Positions 34,846 through 44,319 of a stretch of DNA of 64,000 bases are shown here, piece after piece. Below the pieces are notes generated by a model. The model was not told the origin of the DNA and did no database searches. It worked only from the letters and a program-made list of their open reading frames with translations. Location of the stretch: assembly GCF_032586155.1 (NCBI RefSeq), contig NZ_JAWHTC010000006.1, positions 62,001 to 126,000 of the forward strand. The letters run 5' to 3'. Position 1 is the stretch's first letter; every line of letters begins with the position of its first letter. The position numbers and the translations under genes were made by a program. The DNA comes from JAWHTC01 sp032586155. Its GTDB lineage: Bacteria > Pseudomonadota > Alphaproteobacteria > Rhodobacterales > Rhodobacteraceae.

Positions 34846-35997
34846 TCAGCTCAGCCCACCAAGTACAGCGCGCGCTGCGCGCAGCCCCGGTGGCTCGGAC
34901 CCACGGCCCAACCGCTCCATGGTCAATTCCAGGGCTTCGCGCTGTGCCTCGGGCGCATCCAATACCTTCAGCAACGCTTCGGCCATCGGTGCCGGCTGAC
35001 ATGCCTTCCCGATGAACTCGGGCACCAACCGCGTCTCGGAAACCAGTGACACAAGCGTCACCGTGTCGACCTTAAGCATCCGCGGAATTATCTGCCGCGA
35101 TAGCCAGCCCATGTCATAGCCGATCACCATCGGCGTCCCCGCGGCCGCCAATTCCAGCGAGACCGTCCCCGACGCCGCCAGCGCCGTGTCCGCTGCCCGA
35201 AATGCCGCCCGCTTCACGTCGGCAAAACCCGCTTCATCCTGCCCACGCGGGTCGAGCAGAACCGGATTACCTGGCCATTCTGCAAGGATATCCTGCAACA
35301 TTGCGGCCACGGGTGGGGCCGCAGGGATCACCGCTCGCAATCCGGGCCGTGCAGCAACCACTTTCTCCAATGTCTGTCCGAACCGTCCGGCAAGGCGCGA
35401 CACCTCCCCCCGGCGCGAACCGGGCAGGATCAGCAGCATCTCACCGTCAATGCCATGTGCATCACGGAATGCTGTGGCCTCGGCCTCGCTTGCCACTGGC
35501 TCACTCACCACCGGATGCCCGACAAAATCGCATTCCATCCCGGCAGCCTGCATGTAAGGCGGCTCGAACGGCAACAGCGCCAGAACCTGATCTATATGAC
35601 GCGCCATCTTCGCCGCGCGGCCCGCCCGCCAGGCCCAGACAGATGGCGCCACGTAATGCACCGTGCGTATGCCGCTGACGGGTTTGACCTTCTTTGCCAC
35701 CCGCAGGCAGAAATCCGGGCTGTCGATGGTGACCATCACGTCCGGTTGCCATTCCAAGACATCCGCCACCACTTGGTCCCGGCGCCTGAACAGGTGGCGC
35801 AACCTGGGCAGCACCTCGGCCAACCCCATCACGCTCAGCTCGTCCATAGAGAACAGGCTTTCCAGCCCCTCTGCCGCCATCCGCGGCCCGCCAACGCCCT
35901 TGAATTCCACGTCCGGGGCCAGTTCCTTGAGCCCTGCCATCAAGGCCCCGCCCAGCTTGTCGCCAGACAGTTCCCCGGCGATCAGGTAGACCTTCAC
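34846..35997 (-). CDS. lpxB: Lipid-A-disaccharide synthase
   Basis: A 383-residue GT19 glycosyltransferase joining UDP-2,3-diacylglucosamine and lipid X in lipid A synthesis. It begins KVYLIAGELSGDKLGG, with FKGVGGPRM and later YVAPSVWAWR and LPGSRRGEV motifs. The GTG start overlaps the lpxI stop (GTGA). It is the last gene of the fabZ-lpxA-lpxI-lpxB run. The 98 bases to the divergent gene are unremarkable. Confidence 0.95.
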   Translation of the reverse strand: MKVYLIAGELSGDKLGGALMAGLKELAPDVEFKGVGGPRMAAEGLESLFSMDELSVMGLAEVLPRLRHLFRRRDQVVADVLEWQPDVMVTIDSPDFCLRVAKKVKPVSGIRTVHYVAPSVWAWRAGRAAKMARHIDQVLALLPFEPPYMQAAGMECDFVGHPVVSEPVASEAEATAFRDAHGIDGEMLLILPGSRRGEVSRLAGRFGQTLEKVVAARPGLRAVIPAAPPVAAMLQDILAEWPGNPVLLDPRGQDEAGFADVKRAAFRAADTALAASGTVSLELAAAGTPMVIGYDMGWLSRQIIPRMLKVDTVTLVSLVSETRLVPEFIGKACQPAPMAEALLKVLDAPEAQREALELTMERLGRGSEPPGLRAARAVLGGLS

Positions 35998-36884
35998 GGG
36001 CTCACCCAGAGGAACATCCCCATCGCATCGAGGATTGCCAGGGTCTGGGTCTGATCCAGCACAATCACCCCGCCCGATTTGATCACTATACCGTCCAATC
36101 CCGCCTCGGCCGCACGAATGGCCGTACCGGGGCCGATAGTGGGCAGATCGGCGCGGGTGTCTTGTCCGGGTTTGGGCGCCTTGTAGAGGATGGCACCGGC
36201 GCCTGGCGCATCATGCACCATGCCCGACAGCTCCGCCAGCCACGTTGCCAATTCCTCGGACAGACCGCCAGTGCTGACCATCATCTCATCGGCCCGTGCG
36301 GGCCGCTCGTAGTCCAGTGCCAGCGCCGTCAGCATCGCGTCGGTCCCGGTCTCGTTCTCACGGGCGATCACATCGCCCTTACGCATCACGCAAGCCTGGC
36401 CTAGATCTGCGCGCCCCATTTCGGCCAGAACTTCCTCGGCCGCATTGGCGTCATGGCGATGTCCTTCCCGTGGATTACGAACCGTCAGAACACCGGGTGA
36501 CGGCAGCAGGTGCGGGGCCAGCTCATGCGCAGCACGGATGGTGAACCCGGTTTGTTCGAATATCGACAGCACCACGCGCAGCGCACCGTCATCGCCCTTT
36601 TGCAGCGCCTCCATAAACAGTGGTACCAGCGGCTTGGTTTCATCATCCAGCGCCGCTGGATCAAGCGCGGGCCGGTCGATGGACCCACACAGGCAAATCT
36701 CGCTCACCCCGGCCTCTCCCAGTGTCAGTAACAGCGTGCCTAGGGTTTCCAGCCGGAACCAGTGATCGACATCCAAGCCCTCGGGCCGTCTGTTGCCTTC
36801 GAGCGAACATACCAATGGTGCCTGGTCCTGCACCGCTGCCACTCGTCGAGGCAGATCGCCTCCCCCTGCTATCAGCGCCAGCAT
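35994..36884 (-). CDS. lpxI: UDP-2,3-diacylglucosamine pyrophosphatase LpxI
   Basis: A 296-residue DUF1009/LpxI protein, the alphaproteobacterial replacement of LpxH, cutting UDP-diacylglucosamine to lipid X. The N-terminal LALIAGGGDLPRRV and C-terminal VIKSGG...DQTQ regions fit the family. It sits between lpxA and lpxB, as usual. Confidence 0.93.
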   Translation of the reverse strand: MLALIAGGGDLPRRVAAVQDQAPLVCSLEGNRRPEGLDVDHWFRLETLGTLLLTLGEAGVSEICLCGSIDRPALDPAALDDETKPLVPLFMEALQKGDDGALRVVLSIFEQTGFTIRAAHELAPHLLPSPGVLTVRNPREGHRHDANAAEEVLAEMGRADLGQACVMRKGDVIARENETGTDAMLTALALDYERPARADEMMVSTGGLSEELATWLAELSGMVHDAPGAGAILYKAPKPGQDTRADLPTIGPGTAIRAAEAGLDGIVIKSGGVIVLDQTQTLAILDAMGMFLWVSP

Positions 36885-36888
36885 CGCC

Positions 36889-37680
36889 TCACCCCGGAGT
36901 CAGGAATGACCGGTCACTGCCGGCGGTCACGAACTCGACAATCTGGCGGACATAGTCGCTTTCCGTCTCTTCACCCAAACGGCGCGCGCGGTCCTGAAAC
37001 GCACCGTCACCTTGCGCCAGCATCTGGAATGCCGCGCGCAGAGCGGTAATGTCGCTTCGGTCCACTCCGCGACGCTTTAGCCCAACGAGATTCAACCCAT
37101 CCAGTTCGCCGCGCGGCCCCTGCACCAATCCATGCGGGATCACATCATTGGTCACCATGCTCAGCGCGCCGATGATCGCCCCCCGACCGATCCGCACCCA
37201 TTGGTGAATGCCGCACAACCCGCCGACGATGACGTCATCCTCGATCAAGCAATGCCCGGCTATGGCCGAATTGTTGACGATGATCACCCGATCGCCGATC
37301 TGGGCGTCATGGGCCACATGGCACCCGGCCATGAACAACCCATCATCGCCAATCCGGGTGATGCCGCCGCCGCCCTCGGTGCCGGTGTTCATGGTAACGT
37401 GTTCACGAATGCGGTTTCGCGCGCCGACGATCAGGCGGGTCTTTTCCCCATGGAATTTCAGGTCCTGCGGGATTTCGCCGATCACCGAGAATGGAAAGAC
37501 AACCGTATCTTCGCCAATCTCAGTATCACCGGTCACCACCACATGCGATTTCAGCACGACCCTGGGGGCGAGTGTCACATCCGGCCCAACCACGCAGAAT
37601 GGGCCGATGATGCAACCCTCGGCAATCTCGGCCCCCGGCTCGATCACGGCCGAAGGGTGTATCTGCGCCGTGGCGCTCAT
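36889..37680 (-). CDS. lpxA: UDP-N-acetylglucosamine acyltransferase
   Basis: A 263-residue left-handed beta-helix acyltransferase, the first step of lipid A synthesis. Hexapeptide repeats fill residues 1-190, with IHPSAVIEPGAEI at the start and the catalytic His in the GCHVAHDA segment. It overlaps the fabZ stop (ATGA). Confidence 0.95.
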   Translation of the reverse strand: MSATAQIHPSAVIEPGAEIAEGCIIGPFCVVGPDVTLAPRVVLKSHVVVTGDTEIGEDTVVFPFSVIGEIPQDLKFHGEKTRLIVGARNRIREHVTMNTGTEGGGGITRIGDDGLFMAGCHVAHDAQIGDRVIIVNNSAIAGHCLIEDDVIVGGLCGIHQWVRIGRGAIIGALSMVTNDVIPHGLVQGPRGELDGLNLVGLKRRGVDRSDITALRAAFQMLAQGDGAFQDRARRLGEETESDYVRQIVEFVTAGSDRSFLTPG

Positions 37681-38147
37681 CCCTGGCCGCCTGCATTGAA
37701 ATCGACGTAAGCCGCAAACTCTGCCTCTGCGGCCACCTCATCGCCAACAACGGCGCGGCCGTGGAACTTGAAAATCTTACCGCCGGGCTTGCCACGCACT
37801 GTGGTGACATGCATTTCCAGTACGTCGCCGGGCACCACCTTGCGGCGGAATTTGCACTTGTCGACTGACATGAAATAAATCAGCAGGTCGGTGTCGATGA
37901 TGTCCATTCCCACCCCCAGCATGACACCAGCGGTCTGAGCCATGGCCTCAATAATAGTGACGCCGGGCATGATCGGAGTGCCGGGGAAGTGGCCTTGGAA
38001 ATGCGGCTCGTTCATGGTGACATTCTTGATGCCACGGGCGCTTTGAAATCCGTCGATATCCTCAACCTTGTCCACCAGAAGGAACGGATAACGGTGCGGA
38101 AGAATACGTTGAATAAGCCCGATATCCGCGCTTTTGAGATCTGCCAT
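37677..38147 (-). CDS. fabZ: 3-hydroxyacyl-[ACP] dehydratase FabZ
   Basis: A 156-residue hot-dog-fold dehydratase with His53 in GHFPGTPIMPGV and Glu67 in EAMAQTAG as the catalytic pair. It draws hydroxyacyl-ACP into fatty acids and thereby balances lipid A synthesis by LpxA next door. lpxD, often found just before fabZ, is absent; the 132-base gap to ompH has no room for it. Confidence 0.95.
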   Translation of the reverse strand: MADLKSADIGLIQRILPHRYPFLLVDKVEDIDGFQSARGIKNVTMNEPHFQGHFPGTPIMPGVTIIEAMAQTAGVMLGVGMDIIDTDLLIYFMSVDKCKFRRKVVPGDVLEMHVTTVRGKPGGKIFKFHGRAVVGDEVAAEAEFAAYVDFNAGGQG

Positions 38148-38279
38148 GATTTGTCCCTTCCTGTGCGGCCTGCCCCAGTGAGTCGTGGAAGCAATTTGCC
38201 TTCGTTTTGCAAGGATTTGCCGTCAAAGGCTTTAGCAATTCGGCCAGGGCGGGGCAAGCCGGACCGCCGCGTGAACCGG

Positions 38280-38960
38280 TCAGTCCTGCGCCGGTGCCTC
38301 TTGTGATGGATTGGTCGTGTTATTCGGTTGCGCGGGCTCGGATGGCGTGGTCGCCGGGACCGCGATGTTGCCCCCATCCCCAATCGCCAGATCGATCCGG
38401 CGCACCGCCTCGCTGGTTACGTCGACGGCCTCGGCGCGCCACAATACCGCCCGCAAGTCCAGAAGAACAGCAGCCCTGCTTGCCGCCATCATTTCCTCCA
38501 GAACCGGACCCGCCACCGTCAGAAACTGACGCTGGGCATTGTCGGCATCCGCTTGCCAGGCATTGGCCTTGGCGACTTGTTCGTTACGGATTCGCTGGAC
38601 CTTTTCGTGAAATGCGTCCGCCTTGGCCCGAAACACCTCGGGTTCCAACTCGGATCGCTCCTGCGTCAGGGCCAGTTCCTCGGCCTCCAACTCGCCTTCC
38701 ATCTGACGGTTTTCCTGGGACAATTCATCGTGCCGCGCCTTCAGTTCCGCCTGGACACGTTGCCCGAACCGGGTTTCTGCAAACAGACGGTTCGGGTCGA
38801 TCAGCAGAATCGCGCTGTCAGGCAACCCAAACTCCTGCGCCCTCGTCCCCTGCGCCGGAAGAACCGTCAAAACGGCAGCGATCCCCAGCATCAGCCATTT
38901 GGCCACGCAGGTGATCGCGGTTGTTTTCCTTCGATGCCTTTTGGTTCCGACCGTGTTCAC
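38280..38960 (-). CDS. OmpH/Skp family periplasmic chaperone
   Basis: A 226-residue protein with a signal sequence (hydrophobic core about 23-36, AQ-type cleavage near 42), then a long coiled coil from about 65 to 150, and a Pro/Asn-rich tail. Skp trimers hold unfolded outer-membrane proteins; the gene lies directly after bamA, as expected. The GTG start at 38960 follows GAGGTTGGGCCG and is 10 bases from the bamA stop. Confidence 0.85.
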   Translation of the reverse strand: MNTVGTKRHRRKTTAITCVAKWLMLGIAAVLTVLPAQGTRAQEFGLPDSAILLIDPNRLFAETRFGQRVQAELKARHDELSQENRQMEGELEAEELALTQERSELEPEVFRAKADAFHEKVQRIRNEQVAKANAWQADADNAQRQFLTVAGPVLEEMMAASRAAVLLDLRAVLWRAEAVDVTSEAVRRIDLAIGDGGNIAVPATTPSEPAQPNNTTNPSQEAPAQD

Positions 38961-38970
38961 CGGCCCAACC

Positions 38971-41373
38971 TCAGAACTCGGTCGAAATGGTCAGCTCGAA
39001 CAGCTGCTCCTGGTCCCAGGCCTGTTTCTTGAGCGGCTTGGACCAGTTCATCCGCAGCGGCCCGACCGGGGTTTTCCAGAACAGAGAGAGCCCCAGCACC
39101 TGCCGTGCGCCGCCATTAACCACAAACGTGCCGGGCGCCGCCGTGCGGTCCAGCCCCCAAACCGAGCCGATGTCGTAGAACACGCCGCCCTGGAGCCCGT
39201 ATTCTTCAGGCAGGCCAAGCGGGAAGATCGCCTCGAACTGTGCCGTTGCATAGTAATTGCCGCCAAGGGCCTCGTTATAGGTGGCACCAACACAGCCGGC
39301 GGTATCACATTGCCGAGGACCAATCCCGTCGGCGTCAAAGCCGCGCATGATATTGTTGCCATAGAGGAAGCGGTCAATCGCGCGCGAGGCAGTTCCGCCA
39401 CGATGGTTCAACATACCGGCCGCAAACGTGGCGCGCAGAGTCACTTCCTCGTTCAGAACCTTGGTCTGCGCGATAAGCTTGGCCGTCGACTTGACGAATT
39501 GCACGTCACCGCCCATGCCACCGAAATCCTGAGTGAAATCGACAAAGTAGCCTGCATTCGGATTTAGCCCACCACGGCGGGTGTCATACGAGAACGAATA
39601 GCCGATCGAGCTTGAAGTGCGGTAGCCAAGTTGCGCTTCGGTCGCAAGGATACTGGGTTGCGGTGCTGGCAGCGGAGGGGCGGGAAACGTTGGTCCGGAG
39701 CCAACGTAGTTGCGCATCTGCGAATGATCTAATTTGTAGTTCAAACCCACGCGCGCGTTTTCACTGATCGGGAACTCCAATCCGAACCCGAGATAACCGC
39801 GCTGCGTATCATATGGCGCAGAAAGGGTACTATCCGTCACCGCATACCCGAGGTTGAAATGCAGCGCGACATCGCGACCAAGAAAGGCCGGTTCGACAAA
39901 ATCAAAATTGTAGCTCTGCTTGTCGCCAGCCCCCGAAATCCCCATGTTCAACTGTTGCCCACGACCCAGGAAGTTGGTTTCGGTAAACTCGACCGCAAGA
40001 CCAAAACCGTCATCGGTGGAGTAGGATCCGCCAAAGCTCAACGACCCGGTGGTTGTTTCTTCGACGTCCACGTCGACCACGACCTGATCCGGCGAAGAAC
40101 CTTCACGTGCGTTCACATCCGCCTTGCCGAAATAGCCAAGCGCGCGAATACGCTCGGCGCTTTCACGGATTTCACGCGGGTTGAACGGATCGCCCTCGAC
40201 GATCTTGAACTGACGCCGCACCACCCGGTCCAGCGTGGTAGCGTTGCCTTCGATGTCGATCCGTTCGACAAAAATCCGCGGCCCTTTGGTCAGAATAAAC
40301 TCTACGTCCAGGGTCAGGTCGCGATCATTGCGGGTGATCCGCGGCTCGACCCGCAGGAAGTCGATGCCCTTTTTGATGGCATAGCGCTCCATCCGGGCAA
40401 TCGAATTCTCCACCAGGCTGGGCGAATAGACCACACCCGGCCGGACTTTGAGGATCGAGTGGAACTCATCAGCGTCCGCCGCATCCATATCCGAAGTCGT
40501 GGTGATCTCGCCAAATCGGAACTGCTGACCCTCTTCCACGTTGAAGGTCAGAAGATAACCGTCACGCTCACGCATCAACTCGGCATTAACGCCAGTTGTG
40601 CGGAAATCAACGTAACCTCGGCTAAGGTAGAAATCGCGCAGCACCTGTTGGTCGAACTGCAGACGATCCTCGACATAGCTGTCCTTTTTGATCAGCGCAC
40701 GCAAAAGCCCGGCTTGCTTGGTCTCAAGCACACGGCGCAGGCGACGGTCCGAATACGCACGGTTGCCGACAAAGCCGATACGTTCGATCTCGGTCACACC
40801 GCCTTCGAAAATCTCGAATACCAGGTCGACCCGGTTGTCGGACCGACGAATGATTTTCGGGTTGATCCGAGCCCCGATCCTGGCGTTCTGATTATAGGCT
40901 TCGGCCAGAGTTTCCGCGTCGCGTTCGGCTTTGGTCGGGCTGAATACCAGACGCGGCTTGGATTCGATGAACGCTTCCAGATCATCGTCCTTTAGCCGCC
41001 GATTACCTTCAAACCGGATGCGGTTGATGGTCGGAAACTCTTTGACCGCAATCACCAGCTTGCTGCCACGTGGCTCAATCGTCACACTCTCGAAAAGGCC
41101 CGAGCCCAAAATCCGTTGATAAGCATCGTTCAACTGCGATGCAGACACCGTCTCACCGCGGGCGATTCCCGCGTAAGACAGGATGGTTCCGGCCTCGATC
41201 CGCTTGTTCCCTTCGATGGAAACGCTGCTGAAACGATAGCTCTGCGCATCTGCGGCTTGTGGCAGCGCCGCGAAAAGCGTTGTAATTGCAAGAAAAAGCG
41301 CAACGGTGAGTTCTTGAATTTTCACTGCATGGCCTGTGCGAGCCGATTGCCGACTCTGTTTTTTTTCTGTCAT
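38971..41373 (-). CDS. bamA: Outer membrane protein assembly factor BamA
   Basis: An 800-residue Omp85 protein: a signal peptide ending near AADAQ (about 45), five POTRA domains (about 46-450) and a C-terminal 16-strand barrel with the RGF motif as MRGFD and a final aromatic residue (Phe). It folds and inserts outer-membrane proteins with Skp from the next gene. The long N-region before the signal core begins MTEKKQSRQSAR. A promoter and an upstream terminator separate it from the rseP transcript. Confidence 0.95.
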   Translation of the reverse strand: MTEKKQSRQSARTGHAVKIQELTVALFLAITTLFAALPQAADAQSYRFSSVSIEGNKRIEAGTILSYAGIARGETVSASQLNDAYQRILGSGLFESVTIEPRGSKLVIAVKEFPTINRIRFEGNRRLKDDDLEAFIESKPRLVFSPTKAERDAETLAEAYNQNARIGARINPKIIRRSDNRVDLVFEIFEGGVTEIERIGFVGNRAYSDRRLRRVLETKQAGLLRALIKKDSYVEDRLQFDQQVLRDFYLSRGYVDFRTTGVNAELMRERDGYLLTFNVEEGQQFRFGEITTTSDMDAADADEFHSILKVRPGVVYSPSLVENSIARMERYAIKKGIDFLRVEPRITRNDRDLTLDVEFILTKGPRIFVERIDIEGNATTLDRVVRRQFKIVEGDPFNPREIRESAERIRALGYFGKADVNAREGSSPDQVVVDVDVEETTTGSLSFGGSYSTDDGFGLAVEFTETNFLGRGQQLNMGISGAGDKQSYNFDFVEPAFLGRDVALHFNLGYAVTDSTLSAPYDTQRGYLGFGLEFPISENARVGLNYKLDHSQMRNYVGSGPTFPAPPLPAPQPSILATEAQLGYRTSSSIGYSFSYDTRRGGLNPNAGYFVDFTQDFGGMGGDVQFVKSTAKLIAQTKVLNEEVTLRATFAAGMLNHRGGTASRAIDRFLYGNNIMRGFDADGIGPRQCDTAGCVGATYNEALGGNYYATAQFEAIFPLGLPEEYGLQGGVFYDIGSVWGLDRTAAPGTFVVNGGARQVLGLSLFWKTPVGPLRMNWSKPLKKQAWDQEQLFELTISTEF

Positions 41374-41406
41374 GGTTCTACCCGATCAGACACCCCTTTT
41401 GAAACC

Positions 41407-41435
41407 TGACTAAAGGGTATGGAGGGTCTTGTCAA
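41407..41435 (-). promoter_or_regulatory. Predicted promoter for the bamA-ompH-fabZ-lpx block
   Basis: Read on the minus strand: TTGACA (41435-41430), 17-bp spacer, TAGTCA (41412-41407). It is 34 bases before the bamA ATG and just downstream of a terminator. This would let the outer-membrane block be driven separately from rseP and the upstream genes. Confidence 0.55.
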
Positions 41436-41442
41436 AACCATG

Positions 41443-41466
41443 AAAAAGGCGCCCCGAAGGACGCCC
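41443..41466 (-). terminator. Intrinsic terminator before bamA
   Basis: On the minus strand GGCGTCC-TTCG-GGGCGCC is followed by five T residues (41447-41443). The seven-base stem with a UUCG-type tetraloop is stable. It closes the transcript of the 41-residue membrane protein and rseP. Confidence 0.75.
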
Positions 41467-41501
41467 GTCAACTTACCGAAGTTTTGCCTTCCACTGCCCG
41501 C

Positions 41502-41627
41502 TCAGAGCGAGCCGATCCAGGCCCCGGCCAGCAATGCCAGCCCGATGGTGCCAATATAGAGAATGCGGTCCCAATTCAGATCCCACAACAGGTGCAATCC
41601 GCGATATCCGTTTGTGATCGTTTGCAT
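41502..41627 (-). CDS. Small membrane protein of 41 residues
   Basis: A short gene between rseP and bamA: AGGAAGAG lies 9 bases before the ATG at 41627, and the stop is TGA at 41502-41504. The product has a polar N-terminus (QTITNGYRGLHLLWDLNWD) and one hydrophobic helix (ILYIGTIGLALLAGAWI). The ribosome site, terminator 36 bases downstream and membrane-like composition support a real gene. No function is known. Confidence 0.65.
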   Translation of the reverse strand: MQTITNGYRGLHLLWDLNWDRILYIGTIGLALLAGAWIGSL

Positions 41628-41772
41628 CGGTTCACTCTCTTCCTAGGTTCGTCTTGAAACCGAATGTGCAGGGCGAATATGTCAAACGCAGGCAGCAAAT
41701 TGGGCAAGAATGTGGCATTCACCACATTGACCCCGGTTATTAGCCCGTTTCACACCATATCTTGTGGTTGCG

Positions 41773-43122
41773 TCAGGGACAAAACAGATCGTTCGACAGA
41801 GCAAACAGCATCACCGATAGCACCAGAGTCAGCCCTAATGTCATCAGAATACGCAGCGCTTTTTCCGACGGTGGGCGTCCGACAACGGCTTCAAACGCAT
41901 AGAAAACCAGATGCCCGCCATCCAGAACCGGGATCGGGAACAGGTTCAAAAGCCCCACCGCAGTGCTGAGCACGGCAATAAACCAGACAAAGCTTTCTCC
42001 TCCCTGGCTGGCCATCTGGCCGGACACTTGGGCGATGCCGATCGGCCCCGACATGTTGCAGCTGGAAATCGCCCCGGTGATCATGTGCCACAGGCCTGAA
42101 ATCGAGCCGGTAATGATCCGCCAGGTCTGTTTCACCCCACCAGTCACAGCAGCGCCCAGCCCCGCCGTTTCGGTGGCCGGTTCAAAGAACATGCCACCGG
42201 CGATGCCGATCCGCCAATAGGTCTTGAAACCGCCATCATCCTGCGGTTCGTCCACCCGACGCGGCACAAGCGTGAAATCCATCACCGTACCGGCGCGCCA
42301 GACCTTCAATACCATCGGTTGGCCGTTGCCGCCCTCGACCCGTTCTTTCAACTGGCTGAAGGCAAAAATCTCCGTGCCATCGATACTGGTGATCACGTCA
42401 CCCACTTCCAACCCGATATCAAAAGCCACCGATTGCGGCGCCAGTCGTGTCACGATCGGTGGATTTGGATAAGGCCCGCCCACGGTAATCTCGGCCCCAT
42501 CGCGGCGCACGCGATACTCAAGCGTCGGTTCGACTGGCAATGCGTCGTTGAAAGCCCCAAGAGCGACAGGATCATCAAACCCGGGAAGCGCCTGCCCTCC
42601 AATAGAGATCAGCTCGTCGCCGGGAACCAATTCCTGCACCTCCGCCGGCAACGGGCGCAATTCACCCACGGTCAACGGTTCGCGGGTCTGGCCCTGGGTC
42701 AGAATCACACCGGTGAACACGATAATTGACAGCGCGAAATTGAAAACCGGTCCAGCAGCCACCGTGGCCGCCCGCGCCCAGAGTGGCGCCCCCGACATGG
42801 TGTGGCGTCGTTCCTCTTCGGTCAGGTCGGCCACCACCTCTTCATCGGTGCCGGCCGAGGCCGCATTGGCATCGCCCAGGAACTTTACGTACCCACCAAA
42901 TGGCAGCGCCGCGACTTGCCAACGAGTGCCGTGCTTGTCCATACGCGACCACAGCACCGGGCCAAACCCAAGGCTGAACACCTCGGCCTTGATCCCCGAC
43001 CAGCGGCCAACGATATAATGGCCGTATTCATGCACGGCCACGATGACCGACAGGGCCACCACAAAGGCGATGATGTAAAAAGCGGTACCGCTTAGTTGCG
43101 GGAAGATTGCTGCGATATCCAA
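41773..43122 (-). CDS. rseP: RIP zinc metalloprotease RseP
   Basis: A 449-residue site-2 protease. The zinc motif HEYGH is at residues 31-35 in the first helix and the third ligand is in PVLDGGHL near the C-terminus. Two PDZ-like domains occupy about residues 125-305. It cuts anti-sigma factors or signal peptides within the membrane. It follows dxr, as is common. Confidence 0.95.
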   Translation of the reverse strand: MDIAAIFPQLSGTAFYIIAFVVALSVIVAVHEYGHYIVGRWSGIKAEVFSLGFGPVLWSRMDKHGTRWQVAALPFGGYVKFLGDANAASAGTDEEVVADLTEEERRHTMSGAPLWARAATVAAGPVFNFALSIIVFTGVILTQGQTREPLTVGELRPLPAEVQELVPGDELISIGGQALPGFDDPVALGAFNDALPVEPTLEYRVRRDGAEITVGGPYPNPPIVTRLAPQSVAFDIGLEVGDVITSIDGTEIFAFSQLKERVEGGNGQPMVLKVWRAGTVMDFTLVPRRVDEPQDDGGFKTYWRIGIAGGMFFEPATETAGLGAAVTGGVKQTWRIITGSISGLWHMITGAISSCNMSGPIGIAQVSGQMASQGGESFVWFIAVLSTAVGLLNLFPIPVLDGGHLVFYAFEAVVGRPPSEKALRILMTLGLTLVLSVMLFALSNDLFCP

Positions 43123-43149
43123 AGCTTTGCCCTGTTCTGCGCCCGGCCC

Positions 43150-44319
43150 CTACAGCCCAGCGGCGATGAATTCTGTTGCGCGGATACGGGCCATGTGGTC
43201 CGCCGCTGCGACGTTATCAAGGGTCATTTCGGCATCAATGAGGCCCAAATCCGACTCCAGCGCGGAAAGTACCTTATCAACGACAACGGTCATTGCGGTA
43301 AATTTGACCCGACGCGCGATGAAAGCATCCAGCGCGATTTCCTTGGCCGCGTTGAACACGGCCCCCGACAGCCCCCCCCGTGTCATGACGTCACGCGCCA
43401 GTCTCAATGCCGGGTAGCGTACTATGTCCGGCGCGCTGAAGTTTAACTGCCCGATCTGCGCAAGGTCCAGCCGATCCACCGGAAGATCCGCCCTTTCCGG
43501 CCAATTCAGCGCATAGCCGATAGCATGGCGCATGTCGCTTACACCCAGATGCGCCATCAATGCACCATCACGAAACCGCACCAGCGCATGGACAAGGCTC
43601 TCGGGATGCACCAACACTTCGATCATCTCCGGATTAATGCCGAAATACTCGCGGGTTTCGATCACTTCCAGTGCCTTGTTGAACATCGAAGCCGAATCAA
43701 TGGTGATCCGTTGCCCCATGTCCCAATTCGGGTGTTGGCTGGCCTGTTCCACCGTCGCTTCGGCCAGTTTTTCCAAGGGCCAGTTGCGAAATGCCCCGCC
43801 GCTGGCAGTGATGATGATCCGCTCGACCGCCTCCATCTCTTCGCCCACCAGCGCCTGAAACACTGCCGAATGCTCACTGTCTACCGGCAACACAGTCGCG
43901 CCATGGGTCTTGGCCGTCTCCATCAACAAGGATCCCGCGGTCACCAGCGATTCCTTGTTGGCCAACGCCAATGTTGCCCCGTGTTCAACTGCCCGCAGGC
44001 CGGGTTTCAGCCCTGCAGCGCCGACGATCGCGCTCATCACCCAATCCGCAGGCCTTTCGGCGGCTTCCATCAAAGCTAATTCACCCGCGGCAGCCTGAAC
44101 CCCTGACCCGCTCAAGGCGTCCTGCAAGTCACCCAGCAACTCCTCGTGTGCAGTTACTGCCAGGTCGGCTTTCAGCCGGATAGCATCCTCGGCCAGCCGG
44201 GCAATGTTGCGCCCACCGGAGAGGGCGACAACATCAAACCCGTCCGGCTCGCGCGCTATCAGGTCGATCGTCGATTGCCCGATCGACCCCGTGGCACCGA
44301 ATATGGAAACCTTTCTCAT
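43150..44319 (-). CDS. dxr: 1-deoxy-D-xylulose 5-phosphate reductoisomerase
   Basis: A 389-residue NADPH-dependent enzyme of the MEP isoprenoid pathway. The nucleotide loop is GATGSIGQST near the start and metal ligands lie in PVDSEHSA. It overlaps cdsA by ATGA. Its product feeds undecaprenyl synthesis by UppS, encoded two genes upstream. Confidence 0.95.
   Translation of the reverse strand: MRKVSIFGATGSIGQSTIDLIAREPDGFDVVALSGGRNIARLAEDAIRLKADLAVTAHEELLGDLQDALSGSGVQAAAGELALMEAAERPADWVMSAIVGAAGLKPGLRAVEHGATLALANKESLVTAGSLLMETAKTHGATVLPVDSEHSAVFQALVGEEMEAVERIIITASGGAFRNWPLEKLAEATVEQASQHPNWDMGQRITIDSASMFNKALEVIETREYFGINPEMIEVLVHPESLVHALVRFRDGALMAHLGVSDMRHAIGYALNWPERADLPVDRLDLAQIGQLNFSAPDIVRYPALRLARDVMTRGGLSGAVFNAAKEIALDAFIARRVKFTAMTVVVDKVLSALESDLGLIDAEMTLDNVAAADHMARIRATEFIAAGL

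Noticed and set aside
39859..40995. 378-codon plus-strand open frame opposite bamA
   Set aside because: It lies wholly within bamA in an antisense frame, with no ribosome site or domain.
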